Position numbers and translations under genes: made by a program
Part shown: positions 12,401 through 24,230 of the stretch, piece after piece
Position numbering within the stretch: the first letter of the stretch is position 1
Layout of the letters: every line of letters begins with the position of its first letter
Notes under the pieces: model-generated
What the model saw: the letters and a program-made list of their open reading frames with translations, nothing else
Databases searched by the model: none
What the model was told of the DNA's origin: nothing
Assembly: GCA_019914995.1 (NCBI GenBank)
Contig: CM034126.1
Coordinates: forward strand, 10,669,001-10,733,000
Reading direction: 5' to 3'
From: Acanthochlamys bracteata
Taxonomy: Eukaryota; Streptophyta; Magnoliopsida; Pandanales; Velloziaceae
DNA: 64,000 nucleotides

Positions 12401-15400
12401 TGCATTGCTAGCTATACCAGTAGTACAGAAAACTGATTGACCATAGTGGCAGTGGCATTGCGAGGGATGGCTTATCCACGATTAACAAGTGGACAACCTA
12501 GCTACTATCTCTGTTCCAATTTCCTCTTTGCACTCATGCTAACCGCTGTGCTTCTCCTAACAATTGTAAAATATGGATTATAGATCCAAACGGTCCAGTA
12601 AGGTGTTACTTCAATATTCCTATGACAGCATAAGTTTTGGAGTGACAAAAATTTATTTTATATGCTATTTAGATACTTTACCCAATATTATTCACTCCTT
12701 TACCTTGTTCCACCCATGGAGCTTACAGGATAGGCTTAAATTCGACTAAACACTTAGAATGTTAAATCACATGATCCTAATTTAAGAGATTACATTTAGA
12801 TGAGTTTCGACCAAGTATCAACAGGCAGCACAATAGTTTGTTAGGATTTAGTAGGTCCTAAATTTAACTAGAAGTAACAAATCATTGTCTTAGTGGATGA
12901 ACTGTCCCAGACTTTTAGCTTTGAAGTTGTTTTTTAATTGACAGTGTTACACAGATTAGGTTCATAGAAGATATTGATGAAAAAGTTATGCTCATATCTT
13001 TGGTCGTAAGACTCATCCACAAACTAAATAGTAATAGTTACTCATAAATCTGGTATTATGGTCTATACTTTTTAAGGAGTCAAAATATAGAGAAATATCT
13101 GTTTTGCAGCCATTTTTAGCCAAACCGCTTAACTATTTTGCTTAGTAGACTTCTAAATGAATATCTTGGCTTTCTAATAAAGCACTAGCTTGCTATCCAT
13201 TTCCATGTGGGAAACTGCTGTCTAGGAGATTGATGATGATCTAACTTTGTATGTGATCACAGTTTCTCATCACATGTCTTAATAACTAATAAAAAGGGAA
13301 GACCACGGCTTATGATACTGTCATGATATTTTCTTTTTTAGAAGTAATAAATGTCATCATATTTTATTATCTGGAGATAGGAAAACATGGATTTTTTTTC
13401 TCTTCTATAACTTCACATATATTCATTAATCTGTAGGCCATCCGTTCACATTCATCAGACAGATCTCTGGTCCTATTGGATGAAGTAAGTGGCTTTTTTT
13501 TAGTGAGGTACTCATGACATGGCATCTTGTACCTGAAAGAATGATACGTGGTTAATATGATTCTTATCGATTGATCTCCAATTAATTTCTATATTTCCGG
13601 GAACTTTTTAGTTGGTTCCAATTTCAGTTTTGCCCTAATTGATGGGCACCATGTTAAGCTTTCTTCGTTGTTGCTGCTTGTTACAACCTGTGTAGTGATC
13701 TTCTTGATATTTAAATGTTGATGTTCAACATATTAGTAATTGGATAGGGCATCTATTGCAATAGGTCTAAGGCCCCATATTAAGGTTTCTTCGTTGTTGC
13801 TGCTTGTTACAACCTGTGTAGTGATCTTCTTATTCAAATATTGATGTTCAACATATTAGTAATTGGATAGGGCATCTATTGCAATGTCTAAGGCACTCTT
13901 GTCATTTTCTCTTAGGCAGCTTGCAGGTGTCAGTTCTGCTAGTCAAACCTGAACTCAGCAATACAGTTAATTAGTTAGGTAATTTTTGCAATAGGACCCC
14001 TTACTATAGGTTTTGTTACAATGGTTCTTATTTTGTGCAAAATAGAAGTGACAACTTCACCATGCCCTAGAAACATGTACTTATATGTGGACAGAAGATC
14101 TGTATTTCTGAAAGACCTGGCTGTGATGAAGTGTGGTATCAAAGGTTTGAGAGTTCAAATTTAGAAACTGATTGATTTAAAAAAGCTTCTAAGTTAAATG
14201 TATATACGTAGTGCAAATTTGTACATCGTAATTTTCTTATTTCGAACTAGAGGTGCTAAAAATGTCCTCTAGTTTTTCTATTCTTAATCACTTCAGATAC
14301 TTGCACTAACCTGTATTTTGATGGTTTTATTCAAATTGAAATGCTTAAAGAGCTTAGAGCTCCTGACCTAAGTAAACATCACTTTTTCATCATAAGATCC
14401 CTCCACTTTAGGGCAATGGAGTAATTGCTAGGGGATGCTTAGGTTGGTGCAGGTACTAATCCATTGGAAGGAGCAGCTTTGGGCATGGCTCTCTTGGAAA
14501 GTTTTGCAGAAAATGGATCTTTTCTTACCATAGCTACAACTCATCATGGAGAGCTAAAAACACTCAAATACAGGTACATCTAACTCTCGTGCTTCGGCTT
14601 ATCATTGAGATAGTTTGGTAGTTCTGCAAAAAACTGTTCGTCTCCTCTGCAGATGTTTATTGAACCAAATGTGATACAGCAATGAGATAATGGAAAGTAG
14701 GTTGATCACAGTAGACCAAACCTAGTTTTTTTCTTTACATAATTCTATTCTGAATTGCTCATACATCGACTAATTAAAGCCACCGAAGACAAGTTTACAT
14801 TCGTTCATAAATTATGTGATTAAATTCCTTTTAAATTTTAACTAGCTGGTAGTCTTAGCAGAACTGACAAGAAGTGGATTCAGCAACTACTTAGGGATCA
14901 ATTTTGAAATATTTTGAATCTGATCTTGATAATTGTTAGAGAGTACATATTGAAGATATTCCATTTCTACCTAAATGCATGATCCTTTAATGAATTCGGT
15001 ACCTACGTCCTGTATTGTAGAGAATTGTATGATTATCAAGGTTTTGATTGTCACTGCTTAATGTACTTCCATGAAATCATAGCTTGGGCCTCATTCTTTT
15101 ACCCATATTGTTGTATGGAGGACTGAAAAATTGTATAACTAAGATTTTGTCTTTCCACTTCTTAAATACTGTAGATCACGTTAGTCCACTATCATCCTTT
15201 TTGGAGATTTTAAGAGTATGACTTAATAGAATTTTGACTTAGGTTCAGGAATTATAGTTGGTGAATGCTTAGAATTGCCAAACATTCAAAGTTTATTGAA
15301 TTGCCACCTAAGATAGTGTTTGTTTGGTCTCTTAATTAATTATTTGTTGAATTCATGTAGTACCCTTCTTTTCTTCCAAGCTAAATATTCATGATTTTGA

Positions 15401-18400
15401 GGTTGCAAGAAGCAGAAATTGTCTGACTTGAGATGTGCTTCATGACTAGTACGGCAAAATTTACTGTTTCTATGATTACCAGACCTTATAAGTCTCTACC
15501 AAGCAGTTTCCATTCTCTTTAATACATCATCTTTATCCATTGGTTTCATGTACCTGAACCATTTCTATGTCGATGTGATCACATTTGTTGCCTTCCTTTG
15601 GAGTACTGTGGTTTTCTTTTTCTTGTCAATTTAAAACCACTTCCTGATTCAATTTTGTTTGACATTTGCTGACAGCAACCCTGCATTTGAAAATGCATGT
15701 GTAGAGTTTGACGAAGAGAGCTTAAGGCCAACTTATAAGATACTATGGGGAATACCAGGTTTCTGTTTCTGCATTTCCTAAGCTTAACTGTCAAATATGT
15801 CTATATCTCCATGCTTTCTGTGGTTTCTTCCAATAACTGGAAGTAAGAAACTCCGCTATCAAGTATCTGGATGTAGCTGACCTGTATGAACACTCTCCTT
15901 AAGATATTCTGTCATTATAAACAGACATGACCTAAATTTAGAGACTGCAATAAACTTCCATTTGCTTCTTGAAGCACAGCTGAACGAATATGCTTTATGT
16001 ATGTAATGACAAGGCTTGTTACAGCTTTATGTCGTATTCAAATTGGATTTATGCAATCTGTAATTATTGAATAGTGCGGCAGGATTGATATCTTCAATTG
16101 TAACTTACAGGTTAAGAATTTCCTAAAACTGGCCCTCCATTTAATTCAAAGAACTAAGGCCAGTGCAGAAAGAAACTTAATACACAGATAATGTGGTTTG
16201 AAATAATTAAATAACATATAACTAAAGTTTCTAATTAGATCACTTTTTTAAAAAGTTTGATGTAGAACGTGTCTATAGGTATCTAATTGGGTCAATTTTT
16301 TAAATCTAGAAATAGAACTTGTTAACAAAATTCTCGAAAATGTTATGGCAAAGTTGAGGTTTATTACCACATCTACTGAAAAGGACGATGAGTACTGATA
16401 CGGATCTTGAAGTTCCACTTCTAGTTCTCTGCAATGGTGCTTACCTTCAGTATGGTGCTGAGTACTGCAAGCTGTTTTTAGCTAGAAAACTTCAACATAA
16501 TTTGCGAAAATTTGCTTTATTGACTAATTTTAAGATCTATAGTTCCGTTCTTGCTCTCAAGAATTTTGGGGAATAATATATATATGATAGAACCATATAC
16601 AAAGGCATGATTGACATGCATAGCAGCTTTGCTCAAATTTGGATATCAAGATAATATGTTGTAAGAATTAGAGTCATGTGTCATACAGTGGAATATTCTT
16701 TCGTAGACCGCACCTCTTAAAAAGGTACTATTCGTATTGAACTCTAAGGCAGTTTCACCTTAATTTCTTTTTCAAAACTTATTAGGTAAGTATTGCATAA
16801 GTGTTCTTCTATAATCATTTGATGTAGTGTTCTAGTAATTATCGGTATCTTGCTGTAAAACGTTCTTTATCACATTTAAAATTTCATTTTCAATGCTCTT
16901 TTTGTTTATAGTTTGGCCAAAACCTTTGCGCAGGTCGTTCAAATGCCATAAGCATTGCCAAGAGATTAGGTTTGCCTTCAGCTTTACTTGATAGTGCACT
17001 CAAACTGTATGGAGCACCAAGTGCTGAAATTAATGAGGTATACCAGTTTTTTACTTATTCTACCTGCATGCTAATATATTAGTTCAACATATTTTCCTAT
17101 TATTTTCCCCACATGGCTTTTTGCAAAAGCTTGTGTGCTGTAGTTGTCATCTGAAAGTAGCTACTCGAAATTATAGGAGCATACATCTCCTTCTAGTTTC
17201 AATTCCTGAATTAAAAGATCTTAGATGGACAAAATTGTAACATTTTACTGAAATATGCAGGTCATTGTTGACATGGAAAGACATAAACATGACTATCAAT
17301 GTGATCTTCAGGAAGCAGATCATTATTTAAGGTGAGCTTAAAATTACATATATAGAATAATGAGTATCCTCCATACGGGAAGAGCAAATCACCAAAAGAT
17401 GCTGAGATTGTGACATCAAGGACCTGAACTGCATCAAGCATTATGTATCCTAGATATACAAATATACAATGGATGGTTTTGTGTCAATACTAAGGAATTA
17501 TTTGATGGCACAATAAGAAAACCCAAAACAAACATGAAATCTCAATCCTAGTTCCATGTGCAAGTGTAAATACCCTGAAACCCCTTACAGAAGCCCCTAT
17601 TTGGAGGCTCCATAACTATGTGAAGGGTGCTGCACCTTAGCCCCTGTTCTTTTGTCACTCGTAAGACATTCTTCTTGCTTTAGAAAACTGATCTTCAGTT
17701 TAGCTTTTAAAGCTGCTAACTTCTTACAAATAACTTCTTCCTAGCATTGCTAACAGAGCATGCTTATGCTATGCTTGCATGGGTCATATAAAATAGAAGA
17801 CTTAAAAGTATGAAATAAGCATTAGGGAAGTGGTACTTGTCTAAAGAAAAATTGCTAGGATGTCGTTCAACTACAATTCAGCCAGTCAATTATTACTAGA
17901 GTCATGCACATAAGATGTTATAGAGTTTCTAACTATAAAAGGATTTAGAAGCTGAATTTCATCTGTACATCTGTTGCACTTTACAGATTGTCAAAGAAAC
18001 TTCGTGAAGATCTCTTGATTGCGAGGAGGTATGTCATAGCCCACAATCTTTCTCTGAAGAGTAAAAAGGTGAAGTCTATATCAGAGATGGCATCTATTGC
18101 ACGTTCCAATCTTCGTAACAAGTTTCAACAGTTTCGTGAATCAACATTGGCTTCAAAAGGAACAACAAAAGGGACACACATCGAGAATAGAACGTCCAGT
18201 AAACGAATTGATCCATCACCAAAAGCTGAAAGTCCTAATCAGGAAATGAGATATTCTAACACACACATGGCATCTCGTGGTATGAATTCAATTTTAGCCA
18301 TGTGTCATATAAATACTTATTGTGATAGTTGTTCCATTTCCTACAACAGAGGAAAACTGGGAAACTGCGATGACTTGCAGCCATTCAGAAAATACTCATG

Positions 18401-18595
18401 TCTTCCTTAAATTTTGTTGCAGATAAATTCAAAACCCCAGCAGTTGGTGAGATGGTTTTTGTTCCAACTCTTCGTAAACAAGCATTGGTCTTAGAAGTTG
18501 AAAAATCCAAAGGACAAATCGTAGTACAAGCTAGCAACATGAAATTGCGTTTGAATGTGAATGACATTAGAAACCCACAAACTCGAGCAAAGTGA
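6460..18595 (+). CDS. MUTS2: MutS2-type DNA mismatch-repair-like ATPase
   Basis: Twenty exons join in phase to give 839 aa: 6460-6717, 6805-6933, 7162-7329, 7414-7497, 8689-8739, 9046-9102, 9183-9265, 9982-10102, 10172-10231, 10882-11136, 11223-11297, 11411-11558, 11893-12020, 13437-13484, 14443-14573, 15676-15758, 16934-17037, 17261-17331, 17987-18279, 18423-18595. The MutS-family ATPase core is complete: Walker A GPNTGGKT (about 474-481), signature SLSTFSGH (527-534), Walker B LVLLDE (550-555), and the H-loop TTHHGELK (587-594). A coiled-coil clamp region follows, then a KOW-like module (about 788-830). There is no N-terminal mismatch-recognition domain, as expected for MutS2, and no C-terminal Smr nuclease domain. 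Bacterial MutS2 acts on recombination intermediates and stalled ribosomes. The plant protein probably works in an organelle, since the N-terminus is S/T/R-rich. The start is the first in-frame ATG. A GTG in the same frame at 6418 was not used. Confidence 0.93.
8030..8570. other. GC-rich insert-like segment in MutS2 intron 4
   Basis: Inside the 1.2 kb intron 7498-8688 the base composition changes sharply. About 8080-8280 is clearly GC-rich amid AT-rich intron sequence, and 8340-8500 is also less AT-rich. A minus-strand frame stays open for 160 codons (8567-8085), and other frames are long too, but none matches a family I know. A fragment of organellar DNA or of another gene is possible. This is an inference from composition only. 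Confidence 0.4.
9574..9690. repeat. Short tandem repeats in MutS2 intron 7
   Basis: Four imperfect copies of a unit of roughly 28-34 bp containing ATGCATATTTCTG and ATGTTCGAGACTAATG follow one another. The copies differ by a few substitutions and by presence or absence of an extra CAATATG. The array is intronic and not coding. Confidence 0.75.
13649..13895. repeat. Tandem duplication in MutS2 intron 14
   Basis: Two direct copies of about 125 bp lie side by side (13649-13773 and 13774-13895). Both contain TTCTTCGTTGTTGCTGCTTG and TTGGATAGGGCATCTATTGC, with a few substitutions and small indels between them. The close similarity points to a fairly recent local duplication. It leaves the flanking exons intact. 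Confidence 0.85.
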
Positions 18596-20004
18596 GTTCA
18601 TTAATTGTTTGTTCTCTTTAATTGCACCTCTTTGTAAATAAGATATAGGGGCCTGGAAGACCAATATTATGTATTGTATTTTCAGAATACTACTTTTTAC
18701 GTCTCATTTTGTTTTTCGTACTACGATTATAAATATAACTGCAATATATATGTAATATATGACGTAACAGTATGGGTGGCAAATTTCGATCCGACTCCAA
18801 ACTAATCCGAAAAGATCGGATTCGAATCAAACTTAGTCGAGTTCAGGTCGATTTGAAAATAATCCGAAATTTTTAAATGGATTCGGATCGGATTCGGATT
18901 GATTCAAAATTGATCCGTTTAGTTCGCATAATTATTTATATAATATATATTATTTAATAATTAAAAAATAATAATAATAATAATTTTAAATTTAATTTGT
19001 ATATATATTTTTTAATTTATCTTAATTAACTACTTTTTATTTAATTTATAAATTTTGTCAAAATTAATTTTTTTAAATATATCATAATTAATAATTTTTA
19101 TATATTATTATTATTAAAAATTAATATTTATAATTTTTATTTAATAATTTTAATTATTAAATAGTTCGGTTATAAATAGGTTAGATTAGAGTTGATAATT
19201 TTGATACATATAAATAAATAGGTCACATTAGGTTGAATAATTTTGATCCGGTTATTATATTCGTCGATCTGGAACCGACTTAGAAATCAGAATTGTCATT
19301 CCTACATAACAGTGTAGCGCAATAATTACAAAATATGTAGTTTTTTTTAAGATTATTACTTTCCACAATAATAATTGTGTAAATTTTAACACAAAATTTT
19401 AAAATAATTATTACATTTTGTATATTTCAAAATTTTTGTGTGAATAATTATTACTAGATTATAAAATTTTAAAATAAATTAATTTTATTTTCAATATTTT
19501 TCTTTCAAATATAAAATAATATAAAAAATACAAGAATATTTTTCACCACTTTCAATTACAAAAATACTGCACTCACTTTATTTCTATCAACTTATTTTTA
19601 ATAACTCACTTCTATAAAGTTCATTTCTAAAGTTAAAAAAAGCACCCAAGACGTCAGAAGCAGAAACGGTGGGCTTAGGTATTTCTTTCATATATGCTAG
19701 GGGTAACCTGTATTACTATGATAAATAGGATCTTGTTTGCTATTCTACGTTGAATAATTAATTTATTCATTACATTTTGTAACTATCTGAAATAGCTTCC
19801 TAAGATTTTGATAAATTTGTTCCTGTGTTCTTGCAATTGCTTCATAACGACTCTGTCTAGTATTGCTGTTAGAAATAAAACACAGAACGCAAGGCTGGCT
19901 ACCACAAATTTAAGACTCGAGCTGGATGACTGAAGCAAAACATACTCCAATCCAACAGCAGAACATAACAGACCGTTCGCGCGCGTGGTAGCTCTTCACT
20001 CTCC
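18596..20004. other. Intergenic region between MutS2 and fibrillin gene
   Basis: It contains the hAT-like element 18772-19306 and otherwise AT-rich sequence. The left 150 bp are probably MutS2 3' UTR. The last 100-150 bp before 20005 are less AT-rich and should hold the fibrillin promoter and 5' UTR. No gene is seen. Confidence 0.6.
18772..19306. mobile_element. Non-autonomous hAT-like element A
   Basis: A unit of about 535 bp is flanked on both sides by TAACAGT (18765-18771 and 19307-19313). Its ends are imperfect inverted repeats: left ATGGGTGGCAAATTT, right (reverse complement) TGTAGGAATGACAATTC. Next to the ends lie many degenerate GATCCGAA/TCGGATT motifs, and the middle is nearly pure A/T. 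Ends resembling TAGGGATGRCAA, clustered subterminal motifs and a duplication of about 8 bp are features of Ac/hAT transposons. There is no transposase, so mobility would depend on one supplied elsewhere. Confidence 0.65.
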
Positions 20005-22981
20005 ATGGAGTTAACAACGTTCCCTTTCTCGCTCCCGACAACAATCCCAACCACCTCATCCAAATTCCGTCTCCCTCTTCCGCGTCTCTCTGCTGCTAAA
20101 ACTCTTCCTCTCCCTAGCGCTGCCGTCTCCGCCCCTCCTGTATCCTCTGTATGCCTATCAATACATTTCTCTTCGTTCATTTTACTCTTGATTGAGTTTT
20201 GGTTTGGGTTTAGGCACAGGAACTGGAGCAGAAGAAGTATGACTTGCTTCGGGCAGTCCAGGACACGCAGCGAGGACTGACCGCAACCCCTGACCAACGC
20301 TCTGCTATCGAGGAAGCTTTGGTAATTAATTTCGCCACTGCTGTTTTAATCTATCAAATCTTTGATCGGTGGATTCCCTATTTGGATCGGTGAATGCGGG
20401 AGGTTGATTTTAGGTGGCGGTAGAGGCTTACGATGCTGGAACGGCAGTCGATCTTGATGCACTGGATGGAACTTGGAGACTCAATTACACATCTGCTGCT
20501 GATGTTATCGTCTTGTTTGAGGCAGCTGCAAGGCTACCCTTCCTCCAGGTTCACCACCAGTCTACCATCTCTATTTTAGTTTAGAAAAAAGCATTTAAGA
20601 AGCTTGTGGCAGTTTAATCTTGAAGAAGAGGTGGAACCTGTAGTTTAGAAAGGGCTATGGTGGTCATGAATTAATATATGAAGGGGGCAGCCTGCACATT
20701 ATTTAGTTTAGAAATAAGATAGGAGCTTTACAGGCTCCTCGATATTAAGGAAAGAAGCATAGAATGTTGTAATAGGATTTCATAAGCGTCAATTTAGTGT
20801 AGAAAATTGTGTTTTGCGTCCTTGATTTGGTTTGTTATTTGCTATGCTCTGTGATTTCATATGGTGCGGGCATGGTATGGATGCTTATTGGAGTGTGCTT
20901 TGTTCTTGACTTGTTGCAGGTGGGTCAGGTTTTCCAGATATTTGAGTGCCGAAACAGATTGGATGGTGGGATTGTGCAGAATGTTGTCCGCTGGAGCCTG
21001 CAGAACTTATTGGAGGTAAGCCTTGCACACACTATATGTTTCTTCTGATTTACTTGCAATTGTCTTTTGATGATTTAAGGGGTGTTTGGGAGGGCTTATG
21101 AAAAGGTACTTTTCTGAAATGAAGGATATTTTTGCCGCCCTATTTCGAAAAATGAGTTCTATATTTTTGACCTAAAAAAATAATAAAAATAAGCAACAGT
21201 ATGATCTTACGATGTAGAAATTTTCTATACTTTCTAAATTTTTAAATAAGTTCTGCAGAGTATTGTAGAAGATTTACTGAAAAAACGTGAAGTTGAAAAG
21301 TTGGAAAGTGCTTTTCTGAATGCCAAATTCACCAGAAAGAGATGATTCCGTTATACGGAGAGATTCATGACTTCCACTGACTAAGTTTTCTTTCATTCTT
21401 TTCAGTGTGATACTTGCTGGCTCATATCGTAATTACTACAACTACTCTGTTAAAGATTTTTGTCACATTTCTAAACATTTCTTAGGCATTTTTCTTTCCT
21501 ATTATGTGCTAGTTCTTTGAGAAATGATAGTGATTATCTATATATATGAGATCCAATCATGTATTCATAGGTTTTGATGTTATCTTATTTTTGTAGAAAC
21601 ATTGGTTTTTCCTTGCAGGAGCAAGAAGGTGCAACTCTACTAGTTACTGCAAAATTTTCTGTACTTACCAAGCGCAATATATACCTCCAGTTTGAGGAGG
21701 TAGTCATTCGAAAAAACATTTTGTTTTTGTTTTGGAAGCATTATGGTTTTTTCTTTTCAATATCTTACTAAATTCTTTCTCTAATTAGATATCGAAGATA
21801 TGTTTGTGAGGTTTATATGAGAATTGAAACATTGCAGTTTATGATACTTGGACTCTACTTATCTAATAACTGAACAAATTCGCGGTAATACTTTCTAGAA
21901 AAAAGTTTGAGAAGTCGTATTTGTTCATATATATTGTTGATCGTAAGGATCCTACCCATTCCATCGTTCTTTTGCTTTATTTTTAGAATTTCTTGGGTGC
22001 ATATTTGTAGCTATCAAGACATTTTATAGCAGTTCATGTGGACATTTGGCCAAAATATGGAAACTACCAGAGCAACATGACATGCAAATATGGTTGTGTT
22101 TTCAAGCCTGAAAATTGAAATGCGTTGCTTCTCTGAATTCCATTTCAGTATTTTTATTCTATGAGTTAAGAGTCGTCAATGTAAAGGCTTGGCCAAGCCA
22201 AAACGAGGAAGCAGCAGTTTGTCTAAGCTTGAAGTGAATGCTAAGTTTTCCATTTTATCCATGACTTTCCTGTGCTTAAGTGTTTCCCATTCGTTGGATT
22301 GTCGCCTATTGCTTCTACTGATTAGATAACTTAATTGGAAATTTTGAATGATAGTTTTAAGTGGTAGTTTGCAGGCTGCTGTTGAGAATGTAAAGATTAG
22401 TGATGAGTTGCAAGCTCTTCTAGCTCCAGCTTTACTTCCCCGCTCATTTTTAAATCTACAGGTGAAGTTTAGAAACTAGTCTCTTTCCAATTATCAAGAT
22501 GAAATTGACACTCATAACTACAATAAATGCCTTCTTCGCATCCTCTTTGAGTATTTGAGTATTGTATGTCTTTTATTTTGATACTTTTCGGCAACGATTT
22601 GCCAGTCTGTAGGGCTCTGCAGTGGTGCATATTTTGTTTTCTAGACTAATTTGTTGGATGAACTGATAGTCTGAATGTCTGATACCTCTCTTCCCAGCAA
22701 ATATTCACAGAAACATGTTGTGATGCAGATCTTGCAGTTTCTTAGGACATTTAGGGCTCAGGTGCCTCTTCAAGCCCCTGAGAGGTAACATATTGTACTT
22801 TAGAAATGTTAGTTTGGTGACTTAAAGACGCATTCTTATCAAATACTTTTCAACTGTCTGCAGAAGATCTCCTGGAGGAGTGTATTATCTGTCTTATTTA
22901 GATCACAACATGCTGCTTGGACGCTCTCTCGGTGGGGGAGGAGTATTTGTCTTCACCAGAGCTCAGCCTCTTGTGTCATAA
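20005..22981 (+). CDS. Plastid-lipid-associated protein / fibrillin, FBN8-like
   Basis: Fibrillins are plastid proteins with a lipocalin-like fold that bind small lipophilic molecules in plastoglobules, thylakoids or stroma. Eight exons join in phase to give 274 aa: 20005-20148, 20214-20321, 20414-20548, 20920-21015, 21619-21699, 22375-22461, 22729-22784, 22864-22981. Residues 1-50 are rich in S, T and P and fit a transit peptide. The PAP/fibrillin domain covers the rest, with LDGTWRLNYTSA near residue 101, FEAAARLPFLQVGQVFQ, EEQEGATLLVTAKF, and the C-terminal LDHNMLLGR followed by GGGGVFVF. From memory the sequence is closest to the FBN8 group (Arabidopsis At2g46910), but the subgroup is less certain than the family. 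The start is the first ATG of the exon, and the frame is open from there. Confidence 0.9.
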
Positions 22982-24230
22982 GGCATAACCTCCAAAGAAT
23001 TCCAAGAGTTTGCTTGGAAGCCTGACGATATAATTAGGCGATTTGGCTCGGAAGGTTCCCTTCAAGCTGGTGCTAACAGTTCCTTGTAGAGACATCTTAG
23101 TCTACTTCATCTTCATCTAATTAAAATCCATGCCTTGATACGGAACATGCCACAGAATTAAACTTCATATTTACCTCAATTTCTGCATATGTTAGAGCAA
23201 AGAGTTCATTATCAGAAAAGTTGTTGATATCGCACGGTGCAGAGTTGGGCTTAACTAGACCTCATGCTTTTTTGGAGGATAACTTGTGGTTCCATTTTTT
23301 CTACTAAGAAACGAGGATATGTTAGAGTTTTCACCGAAAAGAACAAACTCTTAGACTCGTTACAAATAGGTTAAAATAGCTCTCTAAGTTTAGAACGCCA
23401 TCAACAAATTTTTAGTAAAATGCGGAGAGAGGTGCGTGTATTAGCATATGTTTAGCGTTAAATTTTCTCGAGCTTTTTCCTACATCGATAATATTGATAT
23501 CATGGATATATAACATAAGTTTATCAGCTTATTTCCTGTGTAGCACGTAAGTGTAGAAATTTGCTTTCCTTTGTTGTTGTTAACATAGCATCTATCGTCC
23601 TGCTTCTATATAGTTTCCATTATCATCAGCATTGAATGGGCATGGCTTACATTGTAACTGTTTATGACATTGAATTTTTTTAAAATAAAAAATATTTTTA
23701 TTTTATTTTAAAAAATAAGTTTTATTTTTTTAATTTAAAAAAATAAAATAAGTAATAATAAATTTTATAATATACAATTTCTTTATATTTTTTTAATTTT
23801 TGAATAAATTTTTTAAAATTTATTGAAAATTATGAAATAAAATAAAGAAGAAGGAAAAAGCGTTTGAAACACAAAGCTAAACACACAGTGAATACATCAT
23901 AAAAAAGGCAATGTGTGTGGTAGGCTATGTTTTGCATGAGCAGCCAAGGAGTCCTGTTGCTGCGACTTCTGCAGCCCATTGTGTATGCGGTACATTATTT
24001 TTTGTAGAGAAGCAATTGTTTTAACTGTCAGCCTATATTTCCTGTGTAAAATAAACTGTCATGACCTTGAAAAGCAAAAACCACTTTCTACGTGTGTAAA
24101 GAACTACAAACAAAAGCATTCAATAGAATAACATTCACAAGCAATGAATAATAAATCAATCACAAAGGTAAAAGGAAAAAAAATAAAACCACACGGATAG
24201 TACATACAAGTGCAACACCCTCGCGTCTAA
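22982..24230. other. Convergent 3' intergenic region
   Basis: This lies between the 3' ends of the fibrillin gene (+) and the HNH-like gene (-). It holds both 3' UTRs and an AT-rich block (about 23665-23866) ending in GCGTTTGAAAC that resembles the window's AT-rich MITE-like family. No coding sequence is supported. Confidence 0.6.
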
